A stretch of 64,000 nt of DNA, taken from assembly GCF_900114135.1 (NCBI RefSeq), contig NZ_FORY01000001.1, positions 62,001-126,000 of the forward strand. The letters run 5' to 3'. A program made the translations under genes and the position numbers. The notes under the pieces were generated by a model. That model ran no database searches. It was not told the DNA's origin and saw nothing but the letters and a program-made list of their open reading frames with translations. Shown here in pieces: positions 54,771 through 64,000 of the stretch (positions within the stretch are counted from its first letter, which is position 1; the number at the start of each line of letters is the position of its first letter). This DNA comes from Celeribacter halophilus. Its GTDB lineage: Bacteria > Pseudomonadota > Alphaproteobacteria > Rhodobacterales > Rhodobacteraceae.

Positions 54771-54814
54771 CCCCTCGCATTAACCTTAACGAGATTAACC
54801 TTAACGCCGCGTGA
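54771..54814. repeat. Tandem TTAACCTTAACG motif
   Basis: ATTAACCTTAACG occurs twice in a row (about 54778-54806), separated by 'aga'-like bases. TTAA-type pairs resemble CtrA half-sites, but the spacing is not the standard seven bases. It lies between sgaA's terminator and the HisC-like gene end. Confidence 0.35.
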
Positions 54815-54856
54815 AAGCGCCAGCCCCTCGCACCAAACGGATCGGCCAGCGAGTGT

Positions 54857-55960
54857 TTAGCCCAGTTCCGCCAAAGCCAGAGGCAACCGTTCCGCGAAAA
54901 TTTCGATCTCTTCGGGGAGGCCGACGGAGACACGGATACAGCGGTCCAGCGGCGCGACGCCGGGCATCCGGACAAAGATGCCATGTTTGTCGAGTGCCTT
55001 CACGAGCGCGCGGGCATAGTCCCCGTCACGGCCACAATCCATTGTCACAAAATTGGCAGCCGAGGGCAGAGGCTCCAGCCCCGCCTTTTGTGCGATTTGT
55101 GCAAGTCGCGCACGCCCTGCAGCAACCTTTGACAGGGTTTCCGTCAGGTAGTCCTGATCCTTGAGCGCAGCCAGAGCACCGGCCTGCGCCACGCGGTTGA
55201 CGCCGAAATGGTTGCGGATCTTGTCAAATCCCGTCGCAATCTCCCGATGCGCGATGCCGTAGCCGATACGCGCCCCCGCCATGCCGTAAGCCTTTGAGAA
55301 TGTGCGAAAACGGATCACACGCTTGTCCGAGGTGTCGAGCCGCGGGCGGGTCTCGTCAGGGGCAAACTCCGTATAGGCCTCGTCAAGTACCATCAAACAG
55401 CCTTCGGGCACGGCCTCGATCATGGTCTGAACGGTCTTTGCCGAATGGACCGTTCCCATGGGATTGTTCGGATTGGACAAATAGACAAGTTTGGCCCCGA
55501 CCTCTTTCGCCTTGGCAATCAGGGCCTCGGGGTCTTCGCGGTCATTCTTGTAGGGCACCGTATGCAACACGCCGCCAAAGCCTGCGACATGGTAGTTGAA
55601 TGTCGGATAAGACCCTGCCGAGGTCACAACCGCATCGCCCGGATTCACATACAACCGCACCAGAACGCCAAGCAGCCCGTCAATGCCTTCGCCGACGGTG
55701 ATCTCCTCCGGCTGGATGCCGTGAAGCGCGGCCAGAGCCTGTCGCAAATCGCGGTTCTCCGGCTCACCATATTTCCAGATGCCGCCAAGACTGTCGGCCA
55801 TCGCGGCCAGCGCCTTGGGCGAGGGACCAAAGGACAGTTCGTTGGCACCCAGCCGCGCCTCGAACGCCGCGCCGCGTATCTCTTCCATCCGTTCCGGAGC
55901 CACAAAGGGCACGGTAGCGGGGAGGGACTGGGCGAGCGGGGTTTGGCGTTGGTCTGTCAT
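54857..55960 (-). CDS. HisC-like PLP aminotransferase
   Basis: A 367-residue class I/II aminotransferase like histidinol-phosphate aminotransferase. The PLP Lys is in RTFSKAYGMAGARIGYG, with YLSNPNNPMGT and MVLDEAYTEF. It sits apart from his genes, so an aromatic or other amino acid role is equally possible. ATG 55960 is used. It is divergent from the enoyl-CoA hydratase, with 102 bases between the starts. Confidence 0.9.
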   Translation of the reverse strand: MTDQRQTPLAQSLPATVPFVAPERMEEIRGAAFEARLGANELSFGPSPKALAAMADSLGGIWKYGEPENRDLRQALAALHGIQPEEITVGEGIDGLLGVLVRLYVNPGDAVVTSAGSYPTFNYHVAGFGGVLHTVPYKNDREDPEALIAKAKEVGAKLVYLSNPNNPMGTVHSAKTVQTMIEAVPEGCLMVLDEAYTEFAPDETRPRLDTSDKRVIRFRTFSKAYGMAGARIGYGIAHREIATGFDKIRNHFGVNRVAQAGALAALKDQDYLTETLSKVAAGRARLAQIAQKAGLEPLPSAANFVTMDCGRDGDYARALVKALDKHGIFVRMPGVAPLDRCIRVSVGLPEEIEIFAERLPLALAELG

Positions 55961-56062
55961 GGGACGCTTCCTGCCCCAAGTTTTCGCCCTGCGCAAGCGC
56001 CGTAACGTCAGACATGACCGATTTGCCCTCGCGCTGATAGGGTGGGCGCAGGAGGAGCCATT

Positions 56063-56845
56063 ATGACCGTTACTTTAGAGATCAAAGACCACATTGCCCA
56101 TCTGACACTGAACCGCCCCGACAAGATGAACGCCGTGTCCGAAGCCCTGCTGGCCGATGTTCTGGCCGCAGTCGAACAGATCGCCGCTTCCAAGGTGCGC
56201 GTCGTGCTTCTGTCCGGCGCGGGCAAGGCCTTTTGCGCCGGTCTGGATACGTCGAATTTCCAGCGGTTCCTGAGCGAAGACCTCGACGAACTTGTGATGA
56301 CCCGCACCCATGGCGACTGCAACGCGTTTCAGGCCTTCTCACTCGCGCTTCACGACCTGCCTGTGCCGGTGGTGGCCGCAATTCAGGGACCATGTTTCGG
56401 CGCGGGGATGCAACTGGCCATCGCCGCCGATATTCGTGTGGCAGGGCCCGAGGCGCAATTCTCGATCATGGAGATGAAATGGGGCCTCATTCCCGATATG
56501 GGCGGCATGGTGCTTTTCCCGCGCGTGTTGCGCTCCGACGTGCTGCGCTATCTCACCTATACCCATGAGGTCGTGTCGGCAGACAAGGCGCTGGGCTATG
56601 GTCTGGCCACGGAACTGGCCGAAGACGCCCATGCCCGCGCGCTGGAAATCGCTACCGATATTGCGGGCAAATCCCCCTCCGCCATCCGCGCCGCGAAACG
56701 GTTGATCGGAACGGTTGAAAGCACGACGGAGCGTGCGGACATCCTGATGGAAGAAAGCCGCGAACAGCGGGCATTGATAGGCACCAAGGACCAGATGGAA
56801 ACCGTCATGGCTCGGATGCAGAAACGCGCCGCTGTTTATGACTGA
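56063..56845 (+). CDS. Enoyl-CoA hydratase/isomerase (crotonase family)
   Basis: A 260-residue crotonase-fold enzyme. Oxyanion-hole segments AFCAGLDTSNF and IQGPCFGAGMQLAIAADIRV are present. The usual catalytic Glu positions appear as MEMKWGLIPDMGG. It hydrates or isomerises an acyl-CoA in fatty-acid or related degradation; exact substrate unknown. ATG 56063 has AGGAGGAG upstream. Confidence 0.9.
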   Translation: MTVTLEIKDHIAHLTLNRPDKMNAVSEALLADVLAAVEQIAASKVRVVLLSGAGKAFCAGLDTSNFQRFLSEDLDELVMTRTHGDCNAFQAFSLALHDLPVPVVAAIQGPCFGAGMQLAIAADIRVAGPEAQFSIMEMKWGLIPDMGGMVLFPRVLRSDVLRYLTYTHEVVSADKALGYGLATELAEDAHARALEIATDIAGKSPSAIRAAKRLIGTVESTTERADILMEESREQRALIGTKDQMETVMARMQKRAAVYD

Positions 56846-56881
56846 GCCCGTGTTTCCTTTGTTGCCATAAATACTCAAAGC

Positions 56882-56909
56882 AAAAGGCCCGCATCTCTGC
56901 GGGCCTTTT
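56882..56909. terminator. Bidirectional terminator between enoyl-CoA hydratase gene and valS
   Basis: AAAAGGCCCGC (56882-56892) pairs perfectly with GCGGGCCTTTT (56899-56909). A-run and T-run on either side serve both convergent genes. Confidence 0.92.
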
Positions 56910-56938
56910 CAATCTGTCTCCAAACCGGCGGGGAGAAC

Positions 56939-59900
56939 TCAGGCGATCTCGGCCAGACGCGCAAGTGCGGCCTTGAGCTTGCCTTCTTCTTCTTCGCGGG
57001 CGGCAAGGTTTTCCTGTGCCTCGGCGACCACCTCTTCGGGCGCGGAGGCCACGAATTTCGGGTTGTTCAACCGGCCACGCAAACCGCCCAGTTCTTTCGC
57101 CAGCTTGCCAAGGGCTTTCTCCAGACGGGCCTTTTCCTCGGCAATGTCGATCACACCTTCGAGCGGCAGGGCAAAGGTGCCGCCTGCGACCGAAATCGTG
57201 ATCGCACCTTTGGGCATCGGCCCCTCCGAGAGGCTGTCGAGCCGCGCGAGTTTCATGATCATCGCTTCGTTGTTGGCCCAAGCGGTCTTGCCCGCTTCGT
57301 CCAGCTCGACCTGCACCATCGGGATTTTCAGCCCCGCAGGCACATGCACCTCGGCACGCGAGGAGCGGATGGCTTCGATCAGATCGATCACCCAGTTCAT
57401 TTCCGCATCGGCAGCGGGGTCAACGAGATCGTCGGAAAGCTCCGGCCAATCCGCCAGCGCCAGTAGCCCGCGTCCCGGTTTGATCGTGCCCCAAAGCTCT
57501 TCGGTGATGAAGGGCATGATCGGGTGCAGCATGACCAGCGCCTGATCCAGCACCCAGCCCATCGTCTGACGGGTCTCGGCCTTGGCCGCATCATCGCCGT
57601 CGTAGAACAGCGGTTTCGACAGTTCCACATACCAGTCGCAGAACTTGCCCCAGACAAAGGCGTAAAGCGCATTGGCCGCGTCGTTGAACCGGTATTCCTC
57701 AAAGGCCGTATCGACCTCTTTGAGCACCTTCACGGTTTCGCCCACGATCCATTTGTTCACCGTCGCCGTGGGCGTCGGGATCACACCGGGTTCATAGGCG
57801 TCGAACACTTCGTTCATCTCGGCAAAGCGCGCGGCGTTCCAGATTTTCGTGGTGAAGTTCCGGTAGCCTTTGATGCGATCCACGGAGAGTTTGAGCACAC
57901 CACCAATGGAGGCCATCGACGCATTGGTAAACCGCAGCGCGTCGGCACCGTATTCGTCGATGATTTCCAGCGGGTCGATCACATTGCCCGTGGTCTTCGA
58001 CATCTTCTTGCCCTTCTCGTCGCGGACGAGCTGGTGCAGGTAGATGGTGTGGAAGGGCACTTCATTCACGACCGCAAGCTGCATCATCATCATGCGTGCG
58101 ACCCAGAAGAACAGAATGTCGAACCCTGTGACCAGTACATCGGTCGGGAAGTATTTCGACGTGCTTTCATCCCAGTTGGGCCAGCCCAGCGTGCCGATCG
58201 GCCACAGGCCCGAGGAGAACCATGTGTCGAGCACATCGGGGTCGCGCCAGACCGGATAGACCAGTTTGGTCGGGTCTTGCGTGACGTTGTATTGGGCGAG
58301 CCCTTCGGCAAAGGCTTCGATACCGGCCTGACGGTCGGCCACTTCGACCACGCGGCAGTGGTTGAGCGGGGTGGGCAGGTCGGCCATCTCGGTAAAGAAC
58401 TTGTCATGCACCGCGTCGAAATCCGCCGCGCAGTGATGCACGGAGCCGGCGTGCAGCATCCCGCCTTCGGTCAGAAGCCGGATCAGTTCCACCTCGTCGA
58501 GCGCGCCATCGCCCTCATCGTCTTTGAAATTCGGGGCGGAGAGGTCAAGGCCATACCACACGGGGATCTGGTGCCCCCACCAAAGCTGACGCGAGATGCA
58601 CCACGGTTCGATGTTTTCAAGCCAGTGGTAATAGGTCTTCTCGCCCGATTCCGGCATGATCTTGGTCTTGCCGGAGCGCACAGCGTCGAGCGCAGGGCCG
58701 ACGACCTTCTCGGCATCCACATACCACTGATCGGTCAGCATCGGCTCGATCACGACCTTGGAACGGTCGCCAAAGGGCTGCATGATCGGCTTGTCTTCGA
58801 CGTAAGGTACGGTCTCGGTCACATCGGACTCGTTGCCATCCTCGTCTTTGACCTTGCGTGTCACGGTGGTCATGACGGCGAGACCTTCGGTGTTGATCTC
58901 ATTGATCACGGCCTTGCGGGCCTCGAAACGGTCCAGCCCGCGCAGGTGATCCGGCACGAGGTTGATCGTGTCGACTTCCTGTTCGGTGAATGGCTTGCCC
59001 GCGAGAATTTCAGCGGCCAGCAGTGCGCTGTCTTCATAGGACAACCCGTCGCTGCGCATCGCGCCTTTGGTGTCCATCAACCGATACATCGGCAGGCCCG
59101 CACGTTTGGCGACCTGATAGTCGTTGAAATCATGCGCGCCAGTGATCTTCACCGCACCGGAGCCGAAATTCATATCCGGATATTCATCCGTGATGATCGG
59201 GATCAACCGGCGGTGCTCTTTCGGCCCGACGGGGATTTCACAGAGCTTGCCGACAATCGGCGCATAGCGTTCGTCATCGGGGTGAACCGCTACAGCGCCG
59301 TCGCCCAGCATGGTTTCAGGCCGCGTGGTGGCGATGGAGATGTAATCGCGTTCCTCTTCGAACACGACATTGCCGTCCTCGTCTTTCTCGACATAGGTGT
59401 AGGTCTCGCCACCGGCCAGCGGGTATTTGAAATGCCACATATGGCCCGCGACTTCGATATTCTCCACTTCGAGATCCGAGATTGCCGTCTCGAAATGCGG
59501 GTCCCAGTTCACAAGCCGTTTGCCGCGATAGATCAGACCCTTGTCATACATATCGACAAAGACCTTGATCACAGCATCATGGAAATTCGGGCTATTCTCG
59601 TGACCGATGCGCGGGTCTCCCGGTGCGCCGGCCATGGTGAAGGCATTGCGCGACCAGTCGCAGGAGGAGCCGAGGCGCTTGAGCTGGTTGATGATGGTGG
59701 CGCCGTATTTGCCCTTCCATTCCCAGACCTTCTCGATAAACGCCTCGCGGCCCAGTTCGGCACGCGACGGCTGGCCGGTCTTGGCCAGTTCCTTTTCGAC
59801 CATCAACTGCGTGGCAATGCCCGCATGGTCCTGACCCGGCTGCCAGAGTGTGTCAAAGCCACGCATCCGGTGCCAGCGCACCAGAATGTCCTGAATCGTA

Positions 59901-60076
59901 TTGTTGAAGGCGTGGCCCACATGCAAAGCGCCGGTCACGTTGGGCGGCGGGATCATGATGGTGAAGGTCTCATCACGGCGCTTGTTGGCCCCGGCTTTGA
60001 AAGCCCCCGCCTTTTCCCAAGCCGCGTAAATCCGCGCTTCCGCCTCAGTTGCGTCGAAAGTCTTTTCCATAGCCAT
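56939..60076 (-). CDS. valS: Valyl-tRNA synthetase
   Basis: A 1045-residue class I synthetase that charges tRNA-Val. The HIGH-type motif is [16 protein letters not shown] and the KMSKS motif is [10 protein letters not shown]. The editing CP1 domain is in the middle, and the C-terminus is the coiled-coil arm ([20 protein letters not shown]). There is an insertion region around [19 protein letters not shown] that is common in alphaproteobacterial forms. It lies downstream of, and on the same strand as, the Lrp-type gene at 60269, with a 192-base gap. Confidence 0.97.
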   Translation of the reverse strand: MAMEKTFDATEAEARIYAAWEKAGAFKAGANKRRDETFTIMIPPPNVTGALHVGHAFNNTIQDILVRWHRMRGFDTLWQPGQDHAGIATQLMVEKELAKTGQPSRAELGREAFIEKVWEWKGKYGATIINQLKRLGSSCDWSRNAFTMAGAPGDPRIGHENSPNFHDAVIKVFVDMYDKGLIYRGKRLVNWDPHFETAISDLEVENIEVAGHMWHFKYPLAGGETYTYVEKDEDGNVVFEEERDYISIATTRPETMLGDGAVAVHPDDERYAPIVGKLCEIPVGPKEHRRLIPIITDEYPDMNFGSGAVKITGAHDFNDYQVAKRAGLPMYRLMDTKGAMRSDGLSYEDSALLAAEILAGKPFTEQEVDTINLVPDHLRGLDRFEARKAVINEINTEGLAVMTTVTRKVKDEDGNESDVTETVPYVEDKPIMQPFGDRSKVVIEPMLTDQWYVDAEKVVGPALDAVRSGKTKIMPESGEKTYYHWLENIEPWCISRQLWWGHQIPVWYGLDLSAPNFKDDEGDGALDEVELIRLLTEGGMLHAGSVHHCAADFDAVHDKFFTEMADLPTPLNHCRVVEVADRQAGIEAFAEGLAQYNVTQDPTKLVYPVWRDPDVLDTWFSSGLWPIGTLGWPNWDESTSKYFPTDVLVTGFDILFFWVARMMMMQLAVVNEVPFHTIYLHQLVRDEKGKKMSKTTGNVIDPLEIIDEYGADALRFTNASMASIGGVLKLSVDRIKGYRNFTTKIWNAARFAEMNEVFDAYEPGVIPTPTATVNKWIVGETVKVLKEVDTAFEEYRFNDAANALYAFVWGKFCDWYVELSKPLFYDGDDAAKAETRQTMGWVLDQALVMLHPIMPFITEELWGTIKPGRGLLALADWPELSDDLVDPAADAEMNWVIDLIEAIRSSRAEVHVPAGLKIPMVQVELDEAGKTAWANNEAMIMKLARLDSLSEGPMPKGAITISVAGGTFALPLEGVIDIAEEKARLEKALGKLAKELGGLRGRLNNPKFVASAPEEVVAEAQENLAAREEEEGKLKAALARLAEIA

Positions 60077-60268
60077 CTTGTGTCTCGGTCGCTTTTTTCG
60101 GTTTGGACTTGTGTAGCCTGTGCTGGGCGCGAGTTAAAGCGTTTCTGGAGAAAGCCGGAGCACTGTTTTTTGGCAGGCCGGAGACGAGAGCCGCGACATG
60201 GCGTAGCTTTCACGCCCCGCCTGTCAAAAAGCGAATGGCGACAGGGTGTTGAGAAGGGCGCAAAGCGG
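60077..60268. other. Gap between Lrp-type gene and valS
   Basis: No gene seen. It should hold the valS promoter; no T-box or other leader structure is evident. Confidence 0.5.
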
Positions 60269-60700
60269 CTAGATCGCGCGGTCGAACTTGGTCGAGAGGT
60301 GGATCAGGCTCTCGATGTCCTGCACGCCCGTGATCGCATTGATCTGGTCCAGCGTCTGGTCGATCTCTTCGGTGGTCTCACAGGCGATCTGCGCAATCAG
60401 GTCCACGCGCCCCGTTGCGGTGGCGACCATTTCCACCTCGTGAATCGCCTTGAGCTTGCTCACCACAGAGGCCGATGTGCGCGGCTCTACCTGTATCAGC
60501 ACGGTCGCCTTGATCCGGCGGGCCAGCGCCACATCGCCCAGCTTGATCGTATAGCCCGCGATGGTGCCGTTGGTCTCCATCTTTTCCAGCCGCGCTTGCA
60601 CGGTGGACCGCGCCACTTTGAACCGACGCGCAAGCCGCGACACGGAGGTGGAAGAATCGGCGGCCAGCGCCATCAGAATCTTGTGGTCGAGATCGTCCAT
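60269..60700 (-). CDS. Lrp/AsnC-family regulator
   Basis: A 143-residue Lrp/AsnC protein: an N-terminal HTH (SVSRLARRFKVARSTVQARLEKME) and a C-terminal RAM ligand-binding domain (ATATGRVDLIAQIACETTEEIDQ). It is divergent from ornithine decarboxylase and may control it in response to amino acids. Length is standard. Confidence 0.92.
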   Translation of the reverse strand: MDDLDHKILMALAADSSTSVSRLARRFKVARSTVQARLEKMETNGTIAGYTIKLGDVALARRIKATVLIQVEPRTSASVVSKLKAIHEVEMVATATGRVDLIAQIACETTEEIDQTLDQINAITGVQDIESLIHLSTKFDRAI

Positions 60701-60909
60701 AATCCGCTCCGTGGCTCTTGCCGTAGCCTACGCCGTTGTGCTCGCCGTTTTCCTCTTCGCCTCCTGCGCGGGGGCTTCGTCAGGGCGCAGGAAAAGCCTC
60801 ATGTTAATTTAACCGATTATTTCGTTAAAATGACCGGCATAATGCATGACTTTACCCTTTTTAACGGCAAAATCAACACGCATATAGCGGCTATTGATTT
60901 TCAGGATCA

Positions 60910-61046
60910 AAGGGCGGTCAACGCACCCGAAAAGACGGGATGACCTGCACCTGGCCTGGTTCGGATTAACCGCGTAAGCGCAATCCCAACCGGACTTCTC
61001 CCGGGCAAGATGTGGCTGCGCTCTATTGGTAAAGGACGACACCAAT
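60910..61046 (+). ncRNA. Structured leader of ornithine decarboxylase (speF-type RNA candidate)
   Basis: The untranslated leader folds into a string of stems: GGTCA (60916-60920)/TGACC with an inner CCCG/CGGG, then a long hairpin GGTT-GGATT-CGC capped by GTAA (60958-60991). ATTGGT (61025-61030) pairs with ACCAAT (61041-61046) and encloses the Shine-Dalgarno AAAGGA, covering the start codon. A rival CCGG/CCGG pairing (60990-61004) overlaps the long hairpin. The speF RNA motif is known upstream of odc genes in alphaproteobacteria, and this place and layout fit it. Confidence 0.6.
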
Positions 61047-62187
61047 GGGGCTCTCAAAAACCATCTGGGCAACGCCCAGCGACTATCTGCGCACACATGC
61101 TCCTGAGCATCCCGTGCTGTTCTTCTCTCCCTCGACGCTGCAATCCACTGCGCGCCGGTTTATCAAAGGGTTTCCGGGGCTTGTGACCTATGCGGTCAAG
61201 TCGAATCCGGATGAAGCCGTGCTGGCCAATCTCGTGGCGGCAGGCGTCAAAGGCTTTGATGTTGCCTCGCCCGTCGAGATGGACACCATCGCCCGTATCG
61301 CGCCCGGAGCGGCCATGCATTACAACAACCCCGTGCGGTCGCGCACCGAGATTCTCCATGCCGTGAAAACGGGTGTGAAATCCTATTCCGTGGACAGCCA
61401 TTCCGAGCTTGTGAAACTGGGCGAACTGGTGCCCGCGGACGGGGTGGAGATTTCCGTGCGCTTCAAACTGCCCGTCGAAGGGGCCGCCTATAATTTCGGA
61501 GCCAAATTCGGCGCGACGGAGGAACTGGCCGCCGAGCTTTTGACGCTTGCCGCACAGCTTGGTTTCACACCATCGCTGACCTTCCATCCGGGCACGCAAT
61601 GCACCGATCCCCATGCGTGGGACAAATACATCCGTGCGGCCGCCGGAATTGCCCGCAAGGCCGATGTCAAAATCGCACGGCTGAACGTGGGCGGCGGCTT
61701 CCCGTCGCACCGTCTGAACGAGGAAATGCCGCAGCTTGAAACCACCTTCGATCTGATCGGGCGTGTGGCGCGGGAGGCCTTTGGCGATGACATGCCCGCT
61801 CTGGTCTGCGAGCCGGGCCGCGGCCTTGTGGCGGAGAGCTATTCGCTCGTCACCCGCGTCAAAGCGATTCGCGACGACGCCCATGTGTTCCTTAACGATG
61901 GCATCTATGGCGGCTTGTCCGAATTGCACCTTGTTGGCGTGATCGACCGCATCGCTGTGTTCGGCCCCGAAGGGATCAAACGCGAAGGCCCGACGGTCTC
62001 GCGTACGGTTTTCGGTCCGACCTGTGACAGTGTCGACAAACTGCCCTCCGATCTGGCTTTTCCCGAGACGATGGAAGAGGAAGATCATGTGATTTTCTAC
62101 GGTCTCGGCGCCTATTCTCTGGCCACCGCGACCCAGTTCAACGGCTTCGGCCAGATCACCGTGGAAACCGTGCACCGCCACCTCTGA
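61045..62187 (+). CDS. speC: Ornithine decarboxylase
   Basis: A 380-residue alanine-racemase-fold PLP decarboxylase (group IV) that makes putrescine from ornithine. PLP Lys52 is in TYAVKSNPD, the Gly-rich loop is LNVGGGFPS, and the catalytic Cys is in FGPTCDSVDKL. The alphaproteobacterial short form lacks the long bacterial ODC wing domain. It follows a structured leader whose last hairpin covers its ribosome-binding site. Divergent from the Lrp-type gene. Confidence 0.93.
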   Translation: MGLSKTIWATPSDYLRTHAPEHPVLFFSPSTLQSTARRFIKGFPGLVTYAVKSNPDEAVLANLVAAGVKGFDVASPVEMDTIARIAPGAAMHYNNPVRSRTEILHAVKTGVKSYSVDSHSELVKLGELVPADGVEISVRFKLPVEGAAYNFGAKFGATEELAAELLTLAAQLGFTPSLTFHPGTQCTDPHAWDKYIRAAAGIARKADVKIARLNVGGGFPSHRLNEEMPQLETTFDLIGRVAREAFGDDMPALVCEPGRGLVAESYSLVTRVKAIRDDAHVFLNDGIYGGLSELHLVGVIDRIAVFGPEGIKREGPTVSRTVFGPTCDSVDKLPSDLAFPETMEEEDHVIFYGLGAYSLATATQFNGFGQITVETVHRHL

Positions 62188-62239
62188 GGCGGCAGATCCG
62201 AGACACGCCTGAGAGTCGTTCCTTATGCGTTATGCGTTG

Positions 62240-62270
62240 CCCCTCCTCGCGCAATCGGGGAGGGGACTTT
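62240..62270 (+). terminator. Hairpin after ornithine decarboxylase
   Basis: CCCCTCC (62240-62246) pairs with GGAGGGG (62259-62265), followed by ACTTT. It is a weak terminator or 3' stabiliser between odc and the next gene. Confidence 0.6.
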
Positions 62271-62296
62271 GCGATTTTCTGTGCTAAATCTCTGGA

Positions 62297-63331
62297 ATGG
62301 ATCAGAGAACGTCATTCTTCAGCCGCCTCGGCCCGCTGTTCAAATTCCGCAAGCGGGTGCGGACCTCCGGCGGGCATCATTCGCGCGGGCCGCTGACCCA
62401 TGTGATCCTGATGGACGGAACGCTGTCCTCTTTGCAGTCGGGGTTCGAGACCAACACGGGGCTGACCTACAAGCTTTGTTCTGAAAGCGCGCAAGGGGCC
62501 AATATGCTGGTGCGCTACGAGGCCGGTATCCAGTGGGCCAACTGGCGCGATACGATGGATGTGATCGAGGGGCGCGGCATCAACCAACAGATCCAGCGCG
62601 TCTATGGGGCGCTGGCCTCGCGGTATCGCACGGGCGACCGGATTTTCCTGTTCGGCTATTCGCGCGGCGCCTATGCGGTGCGCTCTCTTTCAGGGCTGAT
62701 CGACATGATCGGTTTGTTGCGTCCAGAAGCAGCGACGGAGCGCAACACCCGCGTGGCCTTTCGCCATTACCAGATGGCCCCGCACAGCACCGCCGCGCAG
62801 GCGTTTTCCAAGGCCCATTGTCATGACAAGGTGGCCATCGAGTTTCTGGGCGTCTGGGATACGGTGGCGGCGGTCGGGCTGCATATGCCGCTGCTTTGGC
62901 GCTATTCTTCGGTATTTCACGAATTTCATACGCTGCGCCCTGCGCCTTGCATAAAACACGTCTACCACGCGCTTGCCTATCACGAACGCCGCCGTGCCTA
63001 TGCGCCTGTGATGTTCGAAACCAACCCCGACGCGCCGGATCAGGTGCTGCAACAGATGTGGTTTCCGGGCACGCATGGCGATGTGGGCGGGCAGTTGTCG
63101 GGCTACAATCCCGAACGCCGCCTGTCCAATGCCGCGCTGGTCTGGATGCTCGATAAGGCGGAGCAGGCGGGGCTGGACCTGCCCGAGGGCTGGCGGATGC
63201 GCTACCTTGCCGACCCGCATGGTCCGTCCATCGGGCTCAATCGCGGTTGGGGAAAGTTCTTCTGGCTGCGCGAGCGGCGCGTGGTGGGGCGGGACCCGTC
63301 AGAGATCCTGCACCCCGCGTTGAAAGCCTAG
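62297..63331 (+). CDS. DUF2235 alpha/beta hydrolase (phospholipase-like)
   Basis: A 344-residue protein with the DUF2235 hydrolase core. The nucleophile elbow is FLFGYSRGAYAVRSL (GxSxG) and later motifs include FLGVWDTVAAVG and WFPGTHGDVGGQ (catalytic Asp/His region). Some DUF2235 members are secreted phospholipase effectors, but this one has no signal peptide and no secretion genes beside it. Its stop overlaps the metF stop region by four bases in convergent orientation. Confidence 0.88.
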   Translation: MDQRTSFFSRLGPLFKFRKRVRTSGGHHSRGPLTHVILMDGTLSSLQSGFETNTGLTYKLCSESAQGANMLVRYEAGIQWANWRDTMDVIEGRGINQQIQRVYGALASRYRTGDRIFLFGYSRGAYAVRSLSGLIDMIGLLRPEAATERNTRVAFRHYQMAPHSTAAQAFSKAHCHDKVAIEFLGVWDTVAAVGLHMPLLWRYSSVFHEFHTLRPAPCIKHVYHALAYHERRRAYAPVMFETNPDAPDQVLQQMWFPGTHGDVGGQLSGYNPERRLSNAALVWMLDKAEQAGLDLPEGWRMRYLADPHGPSIGLNRGWGKFFWLRERRVVGRDPSEILHPALKA

Positions 63332-64000
63332 ACCACACCCAGATTGGCACAGACCGCACGGGTCAGGGTCGGGCGGTTCAGCGTGTAGAAATGCAGGTTT
63401 TCGACCCCTTCCTTGATCAGTTTCTCGCACAGTTTGGTGCACAGATCGACCGAGAGCTTGTGGTGGTCTTGCGAATGTTCAAAGGCCGCCTCGTAGCTGA
63501 TCGGGATCGGCGTGCCACAGGCCGAAGCGAATCGCTGGATGCCTTTCCAGCTTGTGATCGGCAGGATGCCGGGGATGATCTCGCCCTTGATGCCTGCGCG
63601 CGCGCAGCGGTCACGGAAGCGGAAGAAATTCTCCGGCTCGAAGAAAAACTGCGTGATGGCAGAATCAGCGCCCGCTTCGAATTTCTGTTTCAGCCATGTG
63701 ATGTCGGAGGTCTCGTCCTCTGCATCGGGATGCGGGTCGGGATAGGCCCCGACGCGGATTTTGAAATCTCCGGTCTCCTTGAGCGCCGCGATCAGTTCGA
63801 CGGAATTGGCAAACCCGCCTTCCGCGGGGGTGAACTTGCCCGCGTCCTTGGGCGGGTCTCCCCGAAGCGCGACGATCTCGTTCACGCCGACTTCCTTGTA
63901 ACTGTTTGCAATGGCAAGGGTTTCTTCTTCCGTCGCATTCACGCAGGTCAGGTGTGCCGCGACGTTCCAGCCGTATTTGCGCGTCAGCAAGGCCACCGCG
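63328..64000 (-). CDS. metF: Methylenetetrahydrofolate reductase, N-terminus beyond window
   Basis: About 224 C-terminal residues of MetF are visible: HLTCVNATEEETLAIA, VNEIVALRGDPP (FAD/folate region), ITQFFFEPENFFRFRD and LHFYTLNRPTLTRAV. It reduces 5,10-methylene-THF to 5-methyl-THF for methionine synthesis. The 5' end lies past base 64000, so the start is not seen. Confidence 0.96.
   Translation of the reverse strand, partial: AVALLTRKYGWNVAAHLTCVNATEEETLAIANSYKEVGVNEIVALRGDPPKDAGKFTPAEGGFANSVELIAALKETGDFKIRVGAYPDPHPDAEDETSDITWLKQKFEAGADSAITQFFFEPENFFRFRDRCARAGIKGEIIPGILPITSWKGIQRFASACGTPIPISYEAAFEHSQDHHKLSVDLCTKLCEKLIKEGVENLHFYTLNRPTLTRAVCANLGVV

Noticed and set aside
60561-60812. An 83-codon ORF upstream of ornithine decarboxylase
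   Set aside because: It overlaps the start of the clear Lrp-type gene on the other strand and has no family features.
57524-60943. A 1139-codon open frame opposite valS
   Set aside because: It is the antisense shadow of valS, whose high-GC codon pattern suppresses stops on the other strand. Its protein has no recognisable domain while valS is complete.

Overview
The window looks like the chromosome of a marine-type alphaproteobacterium of the Rhodobacterales (Roseobacter group). The evidence is GC-rich coding sequence, a C4-dicarboxylate TRAP operon with its own DctB/DctD pair, a sitABCD manganese importer behind Mur-type boxes, a pcm-tolC-popZ-like order, serine-glyoxylate aminotransferase, and an ornithine decarboxylase with a structured leader of the kind known upstream of alphaproteobacterial odc/speF genes. 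This assignment is inferred from gene content, not from a search.

Left chromosomal arm (1-15556): the edge of an unrecognised gene; a membrane-anchored regulator-like protein with a C-terminal TPR region, whose start codon sits behind a run of ten G; katG; dctBD and dctPQM for dicarboxylate sensing and uptake; and sitABCD on the minus strand. Rho-independent terminators follow katG and separate dctM from sitD.

Genomic island (15557-42202): a 47-bp direct repeat of the 3' end of tRNA-Cys bounds about 26.6 kb, and a tyrosine recombinase lies next to the intact tRNA. From left to right it carries plasmid-derived genes (a RepC-like initiator without RepA/RepB, then virB5, an EexN lipoprotein and virB6 without the rest of a type IV secretion system) and an orphan Phd-like antitoxin. 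Next come a phosphodiesterase with a Ugp-like ABC importer, and an excisionase-like/PIN-domain toxin-antitoxin pair. A decayed zone follows (IS630/solute-binding-protein chimera, permease and recombinase fragments). Four copies of an ~85-bp repeat contain a 10-mer identical, from memory, to the IncP (RK2) oriT nick region; ribbon-helix-helix-like small ORFs lie beside two of them. Between repeat copies 3 and 4 is a ~10-kb DNA-modification and defence module: GHKL (MutL/MORC-like) ATPase, Z1-domain ATPase, PD-(D/E)XK (DUF4420) protein and AIPR protein on the plus strand, convergent with Dcm, Vsr and an unrecognised 133-residue protein. The right end has an IS3 remnant, an XRE repressor, two excisionase-like proteins and the integrase.

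Right chromosomal arm (42203-64000): pcm, tolC, a PopZ-like protein, cobQ, a cupin, a small DUF6280-type protein, efp, ygfZ, a glycosyltransferase overlapping an MsbA-type exporter, a tyrosine-phosphatase-like protein, sgaA, a HisC-like aminotransferase, an enoyl-CoA hydratase, valS, an Lrp/AsnC regulator divergent from ornithine decarboxylase, a DUF2235 hydrolase and the C-terminal part of metF. These are ordinary housekeeping neighbourhoods.

The most notable system is the island's defence module with its bracketing oriT-like repeats. The enzyme set resembles the MutL-Z1-DUF4420-AIPR (Mza-type) group associated with Dcm/Vsr, so the family is not wholly new. The repeat-bracketed cassette layout, the multiple oriT-like copies and the extra 133-residue gene are the parts I cannot match to a described arrangement.
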